From Gemmatimonadota bacterium (lineage in GTDB: Bacteria; Gemmatimonadota; Gemmatimonadetes; Gemmatimonadales; GWC2-71-9), in NCBI GenBank assembly GCA_040388535.1, contig JAZKBR010000001.1, positions 668,821-732,820 on the forward strand: a stretch of 64,000 nucleotides of DNA, read 5' to 3'. The notes under the pieces were generated by a model. The model searched no databases. It had not been told where the DNA came from and was given only the letters and a program-made list of their open reading frames with translations. Positions 8,273 to 18,463 of the stretch are shown here, piece by piece; the first letter of the stretch is position 1, and every line of letters starts with the position of its first letter. The translations under genes and the position numbers were made by a program.

Positions 8273-9834
8273 CTGCGCCTCGGCATCAGTAGCGCGACCG
8301 GCAGGACCACCTCTTCAGGCGAGACGCCGCCGTGCAGGAAGGCACCGCGATAGCGCGCCTGATATTCCCGCAGCTTGGTCGGATAGACGAAGAAGCGATC
8401 GCCGGTCGCGAGCAGCATCCTGGTGCCTGGTGTGCGCGCGGGGAGTCCCCATCCCTTGAGGTCATCGACGACGATCGCGCCCTCGGGGTCATCGATGCGA
8501 AGATCTTCGCCGAACTTGAAGCGCAGGTTCGCCGTGGCATCACGCCGGGCGAAGATGGTGGTCGGCGTGTGACAGTGGATCGACCCGTGATCGGTGGTGA
8601 GCAGCACCGGCACCTTGCGTCGTTCGGCTTCCTTGAGCGCCTCGAAGAGCGCGGAACGCTCAAACCACGTGCGCGTGAGGGCACGCAATGCCGGCGTATC
8701 GCGGGCGACCTCGAAGAGCGCCTCGTTTTCAGTACGACCGTGGGTGAGCTGGTCGATGAAGTTGAACACCAGCGCGGTCACCCCGTCGTGCGACAGGTGC
8801 CCGGAGAGCCGACGCAGCATCGCCTCGCCATCCGCGGCCGAGAACATCTTTTCGTACGACACCGGTACGTCGCGCCCGAGCAGATCGCGCAGCTGTTCGG
8901 CGAGCAGCGGCCCTTCGTGGGCATTGAGTGACGAGTCGTCGTTCTCGTCCCACCAGGTCGGATGGCGCGCCACCAGCTCGGCCGGATAGAGGCCCGAGAA
9001 GATCGCGTTCCGGCTGTAGGGTGTGGCAGTGGGGAGGATGGAGAAGTAGTGATCGACCTCGACGTCGAAATGGCGTTCCACGAGGGGCCGGATCATTGCC
9101 CACTGATCGAGGCGGAGGCAATCGACCACGACGAGCATCACGCGACCGTGCGACTCGAGGGTCGGACGCACGAACTCCGATACGACGTCGACCGAGAGCG
9201 GTGGACGATCGCCACCACCCTCGGAGAGCCAGCGCGGATAATTATTGCGGATGAAGCGCGCGAAATCCTGGCGCACGCCGGATTGCAGTGTGCGCAGCGC
9301 CTCGGTGAGGCCGGGTTCGTCGGCCTGGCCGAGGCGCACTTCCCACTCGGCAAGTTCGGCGACGAGCTCGACCCACTCGCGCCAGGCCAGCGTCTCGCCA
9401 CGACGACCCTCGAGCTCGCGGAACCGGGTGACGAAGTCGCGCGAGAGTCGCTGCTGGCGAATGCGATCGCCTTCGAGCAGTCGCGTCACCACCGAGAGCA
9501 CTTGCCGCGGTGAGACCGGTTTGGTGAGGTAGTCCGCGATCTCGGCGCCGATGGCGTCGCGCAGAGTCTCGGGTTCTTCCGACTTGGTGACCATCACCAC
9601 CGGCATCGAACCGTCGATGAGGCGCAACATCGGCACCAGATCGAGGCCGCGGGTGCCCGGCATCTGCTCGTCGAGGAGCACCACGCCGTACGGCTGGCGG
9701 CGGAGCAGGGCGAGTGCGTCGTCGCCGTTGGTGGCGCGCTCCACGGTGAAGCCCTGCTGCTCGAGGAAGAGCACCTGGGAATCCAGCGAGGCGATTTCGT
9801 CATCTACCCACAGAATGCTGCGCGGTCTGGCCAT
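8269..9834 (-). CDS. porX-like: PorX-like response regulator fused to a PglZ phosphatase-superfamily domain
   Basis: A 521-residue protein. Residues 1-120 are a receiver domain (acidic pair DD at 11-12, phospho-acceptor Asp55 in LLDEQMPG, TK at 83-84 and TKP at 104-106). Residues about 200-515 are a PglZ/alkaline-phosphatase-like domain with LVVVDCLRLDQW and the metal-ligand motif TTDHGS. This architecture is that of PorX, which in Bacteroidota works with sensor PorY and ECF sigma SigP to control type IX secretion. No PorY or secretion gene is in this window. The ATG at 9834 begins exactly at the receiver; earlier in-frame codons lie in the divergent promoter region. It overlaps the exporter gene (TTGA), linking it to glycolipid export. 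Confidence 0.8.
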   Translation of the reverse strand: MARPRSILWVDDEIASLDSQVLFLEQQGFTVERATNGDDALALLRRQPYGVVLLDEQMPGTRGLDLVPMLRLIDGSMPVVMVTKSEEPETLRDAIGAEIADYLTKPVSPRQVLSVVTRLLEGDRIRQQRLSRDFVTRFRELEGRRGETLAWREWVELVAELAEWEVRLGQADEPGLTEALRTLQSGVRQDFARFIRNNYPRWLSEGGGDRPPLSVDVVSEFVRPTLESHGRVMLVVVDCLRLDQWAMIRPLVERHFDVEVDHYFSILPTATPYSRNAIFSGLYPAELVARHPTWWDENDDSSLNAHEGPLLAEQLRDLLGRDVPVSYEKMFSAADGEAMLRRLSGHLSHDGVTALVFNFIDQLTHGRTENEALFEVARDTPALRALTRTWFERSALFEALKEAERRKVPVLLTTDHGSIHCHTPTTIFARRDATANLRFKFGEDLRIDDPEGAIVVDDLKGWGLPARTPGTRMLLATGDRFFVYPTKLREYQARYRGAFLHGGVSPEEVVLPVALLMPRRS

Positions 9835-9896
9835 AGGGTAAGGTAGGACGCCGCTTGGGGCCGCGACAACACGGACGCCGGCCTTAGATTCCTTCC

Positions 9897-10910
9897 GTGC
9901 CTGCCGCCCCACCCGCGATCCTCCTCGTCCGCTTCTCCTCGATCGGCGATCTGCTCCTCACCACGCCCCTGCTCCGGGTCCTCCGGGCGCGGCATCCCGG
10001 TGCCAGGATCTCGTTCGTGGTGCGCGAGGATATGGCCGAGACGCTGCGTCACAATCCGCGCCTCACCGAGTTGATCACCTGGCGGCGGGGGGATTCGCTC
10101 CCGGAGCTGGCCCGCCGGCTCAAGGCCACCGAGTGGACGCACCGGCTCGATCTGCACGGCTCGCTCCGCTCCCACGCGCTCCGACAGCTCGTCGGCGGCC
10201 GCTGGACCGGATACCCCAAGCACCGGTGGCGTCGCGCCATGCTGGTTCGGTCGGGAGCGGCTCGAGGCGGCGCGCTCGGTCCGGTGGCCGAACGCTACTT
10301 TGCGGCCGCTGCCGACCTCGACGTGACTCCCGATGGCGGATCGCCCGAGTTCTTCACGACCCGCGAGGCGGAGCGGGAGGCCGACACCTTTCTGGCCGAG
10401 CGCGGGCTCGGGACCCGGCGCACCCTGATCGCCTTTGCTCCCGGCGCAGCGCACTTCACCAAGAGGTGGCCGCTCGATCGCTGGGAAGCGCTGATGCGCC
10501 GGATCCGCTCGAATGCCGATGTGGTGATTCTCGGCGGACCCGGCGACCGGGCGGCGGCGGAAGCGATTGCGGCGGTCGGGGGTGACGCAGCAGCGAGCGC
10601 GGCAGGGAGTTTTTCGCTGACCGGAACGGCCGCACTGCTCAAGCGTTCCCGAGCGCTGGTCAGCTGCGACACTGGCGTCCTGCACCTCGCGACGGCCGTC
10701 GGGACGCCACTGGTCGGGCTCTATGGGCCGACGGTCGAGGAGTTCGGCTTCTTCCCCTACCGGGCGCGAGCGACCGTCCTCCAGCGCGAACTCAGTTGCC
10801 GTCCGTGCAGCACGCACGGAGGGCCAGTCTGTCCGCTCGGGCACCACCGCTGCATGACCGAGATCACACCGGAGGAGGTCGCCGCCGCGGTCGCCTCGTT
10901 GCCACGATGA
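9897..10910 (+). CDS. ADP-heptose:LPS heptosyltransferase-like GT9
   Basis: A 337-residue GT-B protein of family 9. It has the N-terminal ILLVRFSSIGDLLLTTPLLRVLR helix-strand block (quoted in two parts: LLVRFSSIGD and LLTTPLLRVL), the donor-site region FAPGAAHFTKRWPLDRWEAL and the classic SCDTGVLHLATAVGTPLVGLYGPT segment near residue 260. Family members add heptose to the LPS inner core, consistent with the diderm envelope. The start is GTG at 9897; an ATG is not available nearby. It diverges from the PorX-like gene with 62 bp between starts. Its stop overlaps the next ATG (ATGA). Confidence 0.85.
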   Translation: MPAAPPAILLVRFSSIGDLLLTTPLLRVLRARHPGARISFVVREDMAETLRHNPRLTELITWRRGDSLPELARRLKATEWTHRLDLHGSLRSHALRQLVGGRWTGYPKHRWRRAMLVRSGAARGGALGPVAERYFAAAADLDVTPDGGSPEFFTTREAEREADTFLAERGLGTRRTLIAFAPGAAHFTKRWPLDRWEALMRRIRSNADVVILGGPGDRAAAEAIAAVGGDAAASAAGSFSLTGTAALLKRSRALVSCDTGVLHLATAVGTPLVGLYGPTVEEFGFFPYRARATVLQRELSCRPCSTHGGPVCPLGHHRCMTEITPEEVAAAVASLPR

Positions 10911-11302
10911 GCGACTGGGACCCGCCCCTCCTGCTGCTCACCGAGCTGCAGCGACGCTTCGAACGGGGTCCGAAGCGCGAGGGGGCTTTCGCGGTGTGGC
11001 TGGTGGTGCGGATGGCGCTGGAGGTCGGGCGGGCCGAGGTTCCGGCCGACAAGCAGGATCGCAAGCGCCTGATGTTGCTCTCCCAGCGACTGGCGCCGCT
11101 GGCGGTGCCGCGCTCCCTGGCTCGCGGTCTCACGACCGCGCTGGGTCACCTTGAGGAGCTGACGCCCAACAGTGCCCGGGTCGCGCTGGCACAGTTGGTC
11201 GCGCCCGCCCGGGATGCCCTCGGAGCTGATGCCGGTGAGGCCGTGGCCCAGGCGGCGGTGTTGCTCCCGTCCCGAGCCGGGTGGCGCGCCCCGGCCTCCT
11301 GA
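10907..11302 (+). CDS. hypothetical helical protein
   Basis: A 131-residue protein that is not recognised. It is mostly alpha-helical with Leu/Ala/Arg-rich amphipathic stretches (LTELQRRFERG, RLMLLSQRLAPL, ARVALAQLVAPARDAL) and has no signal peptide, Cys cluster or obvious motif. It begins at ATGA overlapping the heptosyltransferase stop, so it is almost certainly co-translated with it. Codon use matches its neighbours. A small accessory or regulatory role for the upstream enzyme is possible but is only inferred from coupling. Confidence 0.6.
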   Translation: MSDWDPPLLLLTELQRRFERGPKREGAFAVWLVVRMALEVGRAEVPADKQDRKRLMLLSQRLAPLAVPRSLARGLTTALGHLEELTPNSARVALAQLVAPARDALGADAGEAVAQAAVLLPSRAGWRAPAS

Positions 11303-11308
11303 TCAGCT

Positions 11309-11734
11309 TCAGGGCTTCTTGGGCACCGGCTTCGGAGCGGAGGCATCCTTCGCCGCGCCCGCAATCGTGACCATCGTCCCCGCGTCGCCGTTCTTCTGCA
11401 CCGCGACCCACATCGAGGGTCCGTCCTGCTCGACGTAGAACGAGGTAACGCCGCCATTGGCCGACTCGTTGATGAGTCGATACGGCTCCTTGCCGAGCAG
11501 GTCGCGGTAATACGACAGGACGCTGTCGACCGAAACGTGCGTGGTAAAGAGGAACTGCATCGCCTCTTTGCTGCTTTCGGTCGTCAGCGGGGTAGCGTCG
11601 GGAGGCACCGGAAGATTCGGGAGCACCTTGCCCACCGGTGGCCGCTCGGGCTCCTGCACTGCGGGGGGCTTTTGCTGGCAGGCCCCAAGGGAGGCTGCCG
11701 CGAACAACAGTGTTGCGAAGATGGAATAGCGCAT
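11309..11734 (-). CDS. small lipoprotein, unknown function
   Basis: A 141-residue protein starting MRYSIFATLL with a lipobox (ASLGAC, Cys about 19), so a predicted lipoprotein. After a Pro/Glu-rich linker it has one compact alpha/beta domain (MQFLFTTHVSVDSVLSYYRDLL, here quoted only in part: SVDSVLSYYRDLLGKEPYRL) and a tail rich in Lys, Pro and Ala. The segment pattern helix-YYRDLL-strands resembles small periplasmic lipoproteins that monitor a two-value relation, but no family could be named. It lies convergent to the preceding gene (6-bp gap) and divergent from yebC. Confidence 0.65.
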   Translation of the reverse strand: MRYSIFATLLFAAASLGACQQKPPAVQEPERPPVGKVLPNLPVPPDATPLTTESSKEAMQFLFTTHVSVDSVLSYYRDLLGKEPYRLINESANGGVTSFYVEQDGPSMWVAVQKNGDAGTMVTIAGAAKDASAPKPVPKKP

Positions 11735-11849
11735 GGCCGAACCGTACCATCCGAGCAGGACCGGTGCAAGCCGGGGCGCGGGGCGAGCGCGCACATTGCC
11801 GCGCCCCCAGCCGGCGGCTAAGATCCCGGCATGACCGCAGGAGGGAGCT

Positions 11850-12599
11850 ATGGCTGGACACAGTAAATGGAAGACCATCAAGCGGAAGAAGGCGATCACC
11901 GACTCCCGCCGGGCCTCGACCTGGACCAAGCTGATCCGGGAAATCACCGTCGCGGCGAAGGCCGGCGGCGGCGATCCGAACAGCAATGCGCGGCTCCGGA
12001 AGGCGGTCGACGACGGCAAGGCGGGCAACATGCCCGGCGAGAACATCGAGCGCGCCATCAAGAAGGGCACCGGTGAACTCGAGGGTGTGAGCTACGAAGA
12101 GGTGATGTACGAGGGGTACGGTCCCGGCGGCTCGGCGATCCTGATCGACGGCTCCACCGACAACCCCAATCGCACCGTCGCCGATATCCGCCACGCCTTT
12201 TCGCGCAACCACGGCAACCTCGGCGCGACCAATTCGGTAGCGTGGATGTTCGATCGCAAGGGACTGATCATTCTCGTGGCCGGCAAGCGTTCCGAGGATC
12301 AGGCCATGGAAGACGCGCTCGATGCCGGCGCCAGCGACTTCACGTCGGACGGCGAGTTCTTCGTGGTCAGCACGGAGCCGAACTCGTTCCACTCGGTGAG
12401 CGACGCCCTGCGCGCCAAGGGGTACGAGATCGACTCCTCGGAGATCGCGATGGTGGCGAAGAACCTGGTGAAGCTCGACGCCGCCGATGGCGCCAAGCTG
12501 GTCAAGCTCATCGAAGTGCTCGACGAGCTCGACGACGTCTCGATGGTGTTCACGAATGTCGACATGGACGCCCTCGATCTCGACGAGGACGACGCCTGA
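11850..12599 (+). CDS. yebC: YebC/PmpR family protein
   Basis: A 249-residue protein with the family's invariant start MAGHSKWKTIKRKK and the downstream NPNARLRKAV-like region (NSNARLRKAVDDGKAGNMP in part), then YEGYGPGGSAILID and TDNPNRTVADIR. YebC proteins are ribosome-associated factors that relieve stalling in some species and have also been described as transcription regulators. Length matches the family. GGAGGGAG sits 3-9 nt before the ATG. It starts the long plus-strand run and is in the familiar yebC-ruvC-ruvA-ruvB order. Confidence 0.95.
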   Translation: MAGHSKWKTIKRKKAITDSRRASTWTKLIREITVAAKAGGGDPNSNARLRKAVDDGKAGNMPGENIERAIKKGTGELEGVSYEEVMYEGYGPGGSAILIDGSTDNPNRTVADIRHAFSRNHGNLGATNSVAWMFDRKGLIILVAGKRSEDQAMEDALDAGASDFTSDGEFFVVSTEPNSFHSVSDALRAKGYEIDSSEIAMVAKNLVKLDAADGAKLVKLIEVLDELDDVSMVFTNVDMDALDLDEDDA

Positions 12600-12619
12600 C
12601 TTCCCCCCGGTCGCTGACC

Positions 12620-13117
12620 GTGCTCGGCATCGACCCGGGCACCGCGACGATGGGCTACGGCGTGGTGAGTGGTATCGCGGGCAAACCCCCGCGGTTGCTG
12701 GAATGCGGCGTGGTACGAACACGGGCCGGTGAACTTCTCTCCGACCGGCTCAGCGTGATTTTCGACGGGGTCACCGAATTGCTGCAGCGCCACCGCCCCG
12801 ACGCCGTCGCGGTTGAAGGTCTCTTCCACGGCCGCAACGCACGGAGTGCGCTGATCCTCGGTCACGCCCGCGGCGTCGTGCTGCTGGCAGCGGCACGCGG
12901 CGGACTCGTTCCCGCCGAGATCTCCCCTGCCGAAGTGAAGCGCGCCGTCACCGGCACTGGTGCCGCGAGCAAGGCGCAAGTCGCGGCGATGGTGACGCGG
13001 CTGTTGCATCTCGTGGCCGCCCCATCGCCTGCGGATGCCGCCGATGGCGTGGCGATCGCACTCACCCATTTCATGCGCCTCGGCATCACGCCGCGGCCGG
13101 GCGGAGTGGCGCGGTGA
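12620..13117 (+). CDS. ruvC: Holliday junction endonuclease RuvC
   Basis: A 165-residue RNase H-fold nuclease. It shows GIDPGTATMGYG with the first catalytic Asp, VEGLFHGRNARSAL (Glu), the P-A-E-V-K-R segment and the C-terminal DAADGVAIA acidic pair. RuvC resolves Holliday junctions with RuvAB. The coordinates use GTG at 12620, which leaves only three residues before GIDPG and has no Shine-Dalgarno. Two in-frame CTG codons (12614, giving MTVLGIDPG; and 12596, overlapping the yebC stop as CTGA with GAGG 7 nt before) are real alternatives. The stop overlaps ruvA as GTGA. Confidence 0.93.
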   Translation: MLGIDPGTATMGYGVVSGIAGKPPRLLECGVVRTRAGELLSDRLSVIFDGVTELLQRHRPDAVAVEGLFHGRNARSALILGHARGVVLLAAARGGLVPAEISPAEVKRAVTGTGAASKAQVAAMVTRLLHLVAAPSPADAADGVAIALTHFMRLGITPRPGGVAR

Positions 13118-13710
13118 TCGCACTCGTCGAAGGCATCCTTGCCGTACGTGATCCGTCGGGGATCGTGATCGCGACGCCCGGCGGGATCGGCTACCAGGTG
13201 GAAGTGCCGCTCGGGGTGTTTGAACGGCTCCCGGCCGTGGGCCAGCGGCTGCAGCTCCACACCGAACTCGTGGTGCGCGAAGATGCCTGGGCGCTCTTCG
13301 GCTTCGACACTCCACTCGAACGTACGGTGTTCCGCCGACTCCTGGGCGCCTCCGGCGTTGGGGCGCGGATCGCGCTCGCGATGCTCTCGGCCCTCGGTCC
13401 CGACCGTACGGTGCGCGCGATTCGGGAGAAAGACCTCGCGGTCCTCTCCAGCGTGCCGGGGATCGGCAAGAAGAAGGCCGAGCGTTTGGTGCTCGAGCTT
13501 GGTGACCGCCTCGACGACCTGCCCGTGACGATCAGCGCCGGTGCCGCGGTCGCAGCGACACCCTCGGCTGATGCCGTGCGCGCATTGGGGGCCCTCGGCT
13601 ACCCGGCAGCGGCCGCCGAGGCCGCGGTGCGCGCGGCCATCGAAGGTGGTGCCCCGCTGGAGACTGCCGCGCTGGTGCGGCGGGCCCTTACCGATCTGAC
13701 CAGGACGTAA
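13114..13710 (+). CDS. ruvA: Holliday junction helicase subunit RuvA
   Basis: A 198-residue protein with the three RuvA domains: an OB-fold ([18 protein letters not shown], then [15 protein letters not shown]), two helix-hairpin-helix motifs ([12 protein letters not shown] and [16 protein letters not shown]), and a C-terminal three-helix domain that contacts RuvB ([12 protein letters not shown] to the end). It binds the junction as a tetramer and loads RuvB. The start is GTG at 13114, coupled to ruvC (GTGA). Confidence 0.95.
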   Translation: MIALVEGILAVRDPSGIVIATPGGIGYQVEVPLGVFERLPAVGQRLQLHTELVVREDAWALFGFDTPLERTVFRRLLGASGVGARIALAMLSALGPDRTVRAIREKDLAVLSSVPGIGKKKAERLVLELGDRLDDLPVTISAGAAVAATPSADAVRALGALGYPAAAAEAAVRAAIEGGAPLETAALVRRALTDLTRT

Positions 13711-13715
13711 CGCCT

Positions 13716-13898
13716 ATGTGGTCGACTTCCCGCCCAGCCCGGACTGCCGAGTGGCAGTGCACCCGCTGCGGCGTCACCAACCGGAAACAGGTCGATGTCG
13801 ATGCCACCGAGGTGCGCGATCGCTGCGTGACCTGTGGCCTCGCGCACATCGTCCGCGTCGATGCGTCGCCCGTGCGCTGGCGCGCGGTGGCGGCCTGA
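13716..13898 (+). CDS. zinc-ribbon microprotein between ruvA and ruvB
   Basis: A 60-residue protein with two CxxC pairs 18 residues apart ([11 protein letters not shown] and [10 protein letters not shown]), a spacing and glycine pattern typical of a zinc ribbon, and a basic N-terminus ([13 protein letters not shown]). It starts 5 bp after ruvA and ends 5 bp before ruvB, so it must be transcribed with them, although ruvA and ruvB are normally adjacent. The Cys pairs and spacing argue that it is a genuine coding gene rather than a spacer. A nucleic-acid or RuvAB contact is possible but only inferred. Confidence 0.72.
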   Translation: MWSTSRPARTAEWQCTRCGVTNRKQVDVDATEVRDRCVTCGLAHIVRVDASPVRWRAVAA

Positions 13899-13903
13899 CC
13901 GCC

Positions 13904-14941
13904 ATGGGCGATCGGCTCGAGGTGACGACCCCGGCAGTGCTCCCCGACGAAGGGATCAACGAGAACGCGCTGCGTCCGTCGCGTCTCGATGAGTTCGTCG
14001 GGCAGCCGCAGGTGCGCACCTCGCTCCAGATCGCCATCGATGCCGCGCGCAAGCGCGGCGACCAGCTCGATCACGTGCTCTTCTTCGGGCCGCCCGGCCT
14101 CGGCAAGACCACGCTTGCCATGCTGATGGCACGCGAGATGGGCGTGCAGTGCCGCACCACGTCGGGTCCCGTGCTCGAGAAGCCAGGCGATCTGGTCGGA
14201 CTGCTCACGTCCCTCGGCCCCGGTGACATCCTGTTCATCGACGAGATTCATCGCCTCCGCCCGCAGCTCGAGGAGTTCCTTTACCCGGCGATGGAGGATT
14301 TCCGCGTCGATGTCCGATTGAGCGACGGACCCCACGCACAGACGCTGCCGATGAACGTCGAGCGCTTCACGCTGATCGGCGCCACCACACGCTTCGGCCT
14401 GCTGACGCCGCCGATGCGCGCGCGCTTCGGACTGGTCGAGCGGCTGCACTTCTATCCCACCGAGGATCTCGCGGCCATCGTGACGCGTTCGGCCAAGGTC
14501 CTTGGCATTTCGATCGCGGAGCACGGCGCAGCAGAAATTGCCCGGCGGTCACGCGGTACACCGCGTGTAGCCAACCGGCTGTTGCGGCGCGTGCGAGACT
14601 ACGCCGAAGTGCGCGCCGATGGCGTGATTACCTCGGACGTGGCCGCCGCCGCGCTGGCACGGCTCAACGTGGACCAGTTCGGCCTCGACGACATGGATAA
14701 CCGGATCCTCGCCACCATTATCGAGAAGTTCGATGGCGGACCGGTCGGCCTGAGCACCATCGCCGCATCGGTCGGCGAAGACGCCGCGACGCTCGAAGAA
14801 GTATACGAGCCGTATCTGCTGCAGCAGGGATTTCTCGAGCGAACGTCGCGCGGACGCGTCGCCACCGCCCACGCGTGGCGTCGCCTCGGCCTCACGCCGC
14901 CGCAACGACCCGACAGCCAGCCCTCCCTGCTCGATGGCTGA
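13904..14941 (+). CDS. ruvB: Holliday junction branch-migration ATPase RuvB
   Basis: A 345-residue AAA+ motor. It shows the N-terminal [12 protein letters not shown], Walker [12 protein letters not shown], Walker [11 protein letters not shown], sensor 1 [10 protein letters not shown], the arginine-finger region [13 protein letters not shown] and the C-terminal winged helix ([19 protein letters not shown] in part). It drives branch migration on RuvA-bound junctions. The ATG at 13904 is used; the frame is open upstream but that part overlaps the microprotein and is not RuvB-like. Its end overlaps queA by 8 bp. Confidence 0.96.
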   Translation: MGDRLEVTTPAVLPDEGINENALRPSRLDEFVGQPQVRTSLQIAIDAARKRGDQLDHVLFFGPPGLGKTTLAMLMAREMGVQCRTTSGPVLEKPGDLVGLLTSLGPGDILFIDEIHRLRPQLEEFLYPAMEDFRVDVRLSDGPHAQTLPMNVERFTLIGATTRFGLLTPPMRARFGLVERLHFYPTEDLAAIVTRSAKVLGISIAEHGAAEIARRSRGTPRVANRLLRRVRDYAEVRADGVITSDVAAAALARLNVDQFGLDDMDNRILATIIEKFDGGPVGLSTIAASVGEDAATLEEVYEPYLLQQGFLERTSRGRVATAHAWRRLGLTPPQRPDSQPSLLDG

Positions 14942-15992
14942 GCGGCAGTGGACCGCCAGCGACTTCGACTACCCGCTTCCTCCCGACCTTGTTGCGCAGG
15001 TGCCCAGCGGGGTGAGGGGCCAGTCGCGGCTGCTGGTTGTCGAGCGCGCGGAGGTGGGTGCGACGCTGGCGCCGCGCCCCACACTGGACTCCACGTTCAG
15101 CGACCTACCCTCGCTGATGGCCCCCGGCGATTTGCTCGTGGTCAACGCCACCCGCGTCCGTCACGCGCGCCTGCTGGGAACCCGCCCGGGAGGCGGGCCC
15201 GCGGAGATCCTGCTGATTCATCCGGCCACCGACGATCGCTGGGTCGCCATGGGGAAGCCGGGTCGCGCAATGCAGCCAGGAAAGCAGATTCTGCTGGGTG
15301 ATGGCGTGGCAGTCGAAACCGTTGCGGTGCTCGACGACGGCATGCGCGAGGTGCGCTTCGTGGGGGCGACGGCCGCCGATGCGATTGCACGATTCGGCCG
15401 CTTGCCGCTGCCACCCTACATCGATCGCGACCCGACCGCCGACGACGAGACGCGTTACCAGACCGTCTACGCCGATCGCGAAGGAAGTGTCGCGGCCCCA
15501 ACCGCGGGACTTCACTTCACCACGGAGATGCTCGCGGCGATTCGCGAGCGCGGAGTGGCGATTGCCGAGCTCGATCTCGAGGTGGGCCCGGGAACGTTCC
15601 GCCCGGTCGAAGGTGAGGCGATCACGGAACACGTGATGCACGCCGAGCGTTTCGAAATTCCGGTGACGCTGGCCGACGCGATCGTCGCATGCCGGCAACG
15701 CGGCGGGAGCGTGTGGGCTGTGGGCACCACTGTGGTTCGCGCTCTCGAGAGTGCCGCGCGCGACGATGGCACGGTGACACCGGGCCACGCGGAGACCCGT
15801 CTGATGATCACCCCCGGCTACCACTTTCGTGTGGTCGATCGGCTGATCACGAATTTTCACCTGCCCCGATCTACCCTGTTGATGCTGGTTGCAGCGGTTG
15901 CAGGCTACGAAACGACCATGGCCGCCTACCGCCACGCCGTGGCTGAGCGGTACCGGTTCTACAGTTATGGCGACGCGATGTGCATCCTGTGA
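14934..15992 (+). CDS. queA: S-adenosylmethionine:tRNA ribosyltransferase-isomerase QueA
   Basis: A 352-residue protein of normal length. It has [13 protein letters not shown] at the start, [16 protein letters not shown], the [23 protein letters not shown] segment (in parts) and the C-terminal [16 protein letters not shown]. QueA moves ribose from SAM to preQ1-tRNA, making epoxyqueuosine. It sits directly before tgt, which inserts the preQ1 base, with only dinB-like gene between, so the queuosine steps are clustered. The start overlaps ruvB. Confidence 0.95.
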   Translation: MAERQWTASDFDYPLPPDLVAQVPSGVRGQSRLLVVERAEVGATLAPRPTLDSTFSDLPSLMAPGDLLVVNATRVRHARLLGTRPGGGPAEILLIHPATDDRWVAMGKPGRAMQPGKQILLGDGVAVETVAVLDDGMREVRFVGATAADAIARFGRLPLPPYIDRDPTADDETRYQTVYADREGSVAAPTAGLHFTTEMLAAIRERGVAIAELDLEVGPGTFRPVEGEAITEHVMHAERFEIPVTLADAIVACRQRGGSVWAVGTTVVRALESAARDDGTVTPGHAETRLMITPGYHFRVVDRLITNFHLPRSTLLMLVAAVAGYETTMAAYRHAVAERYRFYSYGDAMCIL

Positions 15993-16002
15993 GGAGCTTC
16001 CC

Positions 16003-16509
16003 ATGAGCAATCCGACCCCTTACGTCACCGAAACGCTCGCACTTCTGGGCGATCTGGATCCACTTGTCGTCCTCGCCGAGACGCCGGACTACATCCTGGC
16101 GCAGGTCGAGGAACTCGAGGAAGAGCAATTTCACATTCCCGAAGGCCCCGGCAAGTGGTCGCTCGCGCAGGTCTTCATGCATCTCGCTGATGCCGAGATC
16201 GCCTTCGGCTGGCGCGCGCGACTGATGCTCACGCAGGAAAATCCGCCGATGCACGGTTGGGACGAGGGTGCCTGGATGACGCGCTTCGACGGTGCCAATA
16301 CCGACCCGGAGCAAGCGCTCGACACCTTCCTCACACTGCGCGACTGGAACATGCGCGTCTGGCAGGCGGCCACCGCCGCCGACCTCGGTCGCATGGGGAT
16401 CCACTCGGAGCGCGGCCCCGAATCATTCGACCTGTTGCGTCGAATGACAGCCGGGCACGACCTGCGGCACCGGCGCCAGGTTGATCGCATCGTGGCGAGC
16501 CTGCGCTGA
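16003..16509 (+). CDS. DinB-like four-helix metalloprotein
   Basis: A 168-residue protein of the DinB/YfiT superfamily. The histidine triad typical of the fold is visible: MHLADAEI near residue 63 and GHDLRHRRQVDRI near residue 155. Such proteins are metal-binding and in some cases thiol-dependent transferases; the actual reaction here is unknown. GAGGAG is 7 nt before the ATG. It lies between queA and tgt in the same operon (its stop abuts tgt), which is not the usual content of that pair and suggests a lineage-specific insertion. Confidence 0.8.
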   Translation: MSNPTPYVTETLALLGDLDPLVVLAETPDYILAQVEELEEEQFHIPEGPGKWSLAQVFMHLADAEIAFGWRARLMLTQENPPMHGWDEGAWMTRFDGANTDPEQALDTFLTLRDWNMRVWQAATAADLGRMGIHSERGPESFDLLRRMTAGHDLRHRRQVDRIVASLR

Positions 16510-17926
<1,417 letters not shown>

Positions 17927-17927
<1 letters not shown>

Positions 17928-18463
17928 TGGCGGTCCTCGATATCCACCTTCTGGGCTCGCCCGTGTTGCGGCAGCGCGCCGACGAGATCACCACGGTGGA
18001 CGATGACGTGCGCGCCCTGATCGACAACATGTTCGAGACGATGGGCGTTGCCATGGGCGTGGGCCTCGCCGCCAACCAGATCGGCGTCGCGCGGCGCATC
18101 GCGGTCATCAATGCCGAAGGGCACACCTTCGCGATGATCAACCCGCAGATCGTCGCGGAGGAGGGAAAGGCGACGGCCGAAGAAGGGTGCCTTTCGATTC
18201 CGGAAGCGTTCGCCGAAGTCACCCGGCCCGAGCGCGTGACGCTCGAGGCGCTGGACGAAGAAGGGAAGCCGTTCCGGGTCGAAGCGGCTGGTCTGGTAGC
18301 CCGCGCGATCCAGCACGAGATCGATCACCTCGATGGCATTCTCTTCATCGATCATCTCTCGCCGATGAAGCGACAGCTGCTCGTGACGCGCTGGAAGAAG
18401 GACAACCGTGGCGAGTCCCTCACGCGCACGCCGCGGCCCGAGGAGTCGGAAGCCACGGACTGA
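17927..18463 (+). CDS. def: peptide deformylase
   Basis: A 178-residue metalloprotease with all three family motifs: GVGLAANQIGV, EEGCLSIPE and QHEIDHLDGILFID (the HExxH zinc site). It removes the formyl group from nascent proteins. It overlaps yajC by one base (TGATG) and fmt follows in the same way, giving the usual def-fmt pair. Confidence 0.95.

Noticed and set aside
12596-12620. CTG start for ruvC as a firm call
   Set aside because: GTG 12620 still keeps the catalytic Asp, so the protein can be complete without a CTG start. The evidence is weaker than for aroB and the CYTH gene.
11130-12722. 530-codon open frame on the minus strand opposite yebC and ruvC
   Set aside because: It covers well-supported genes, has low-complexity Arg/Gly composition and no family similarity.
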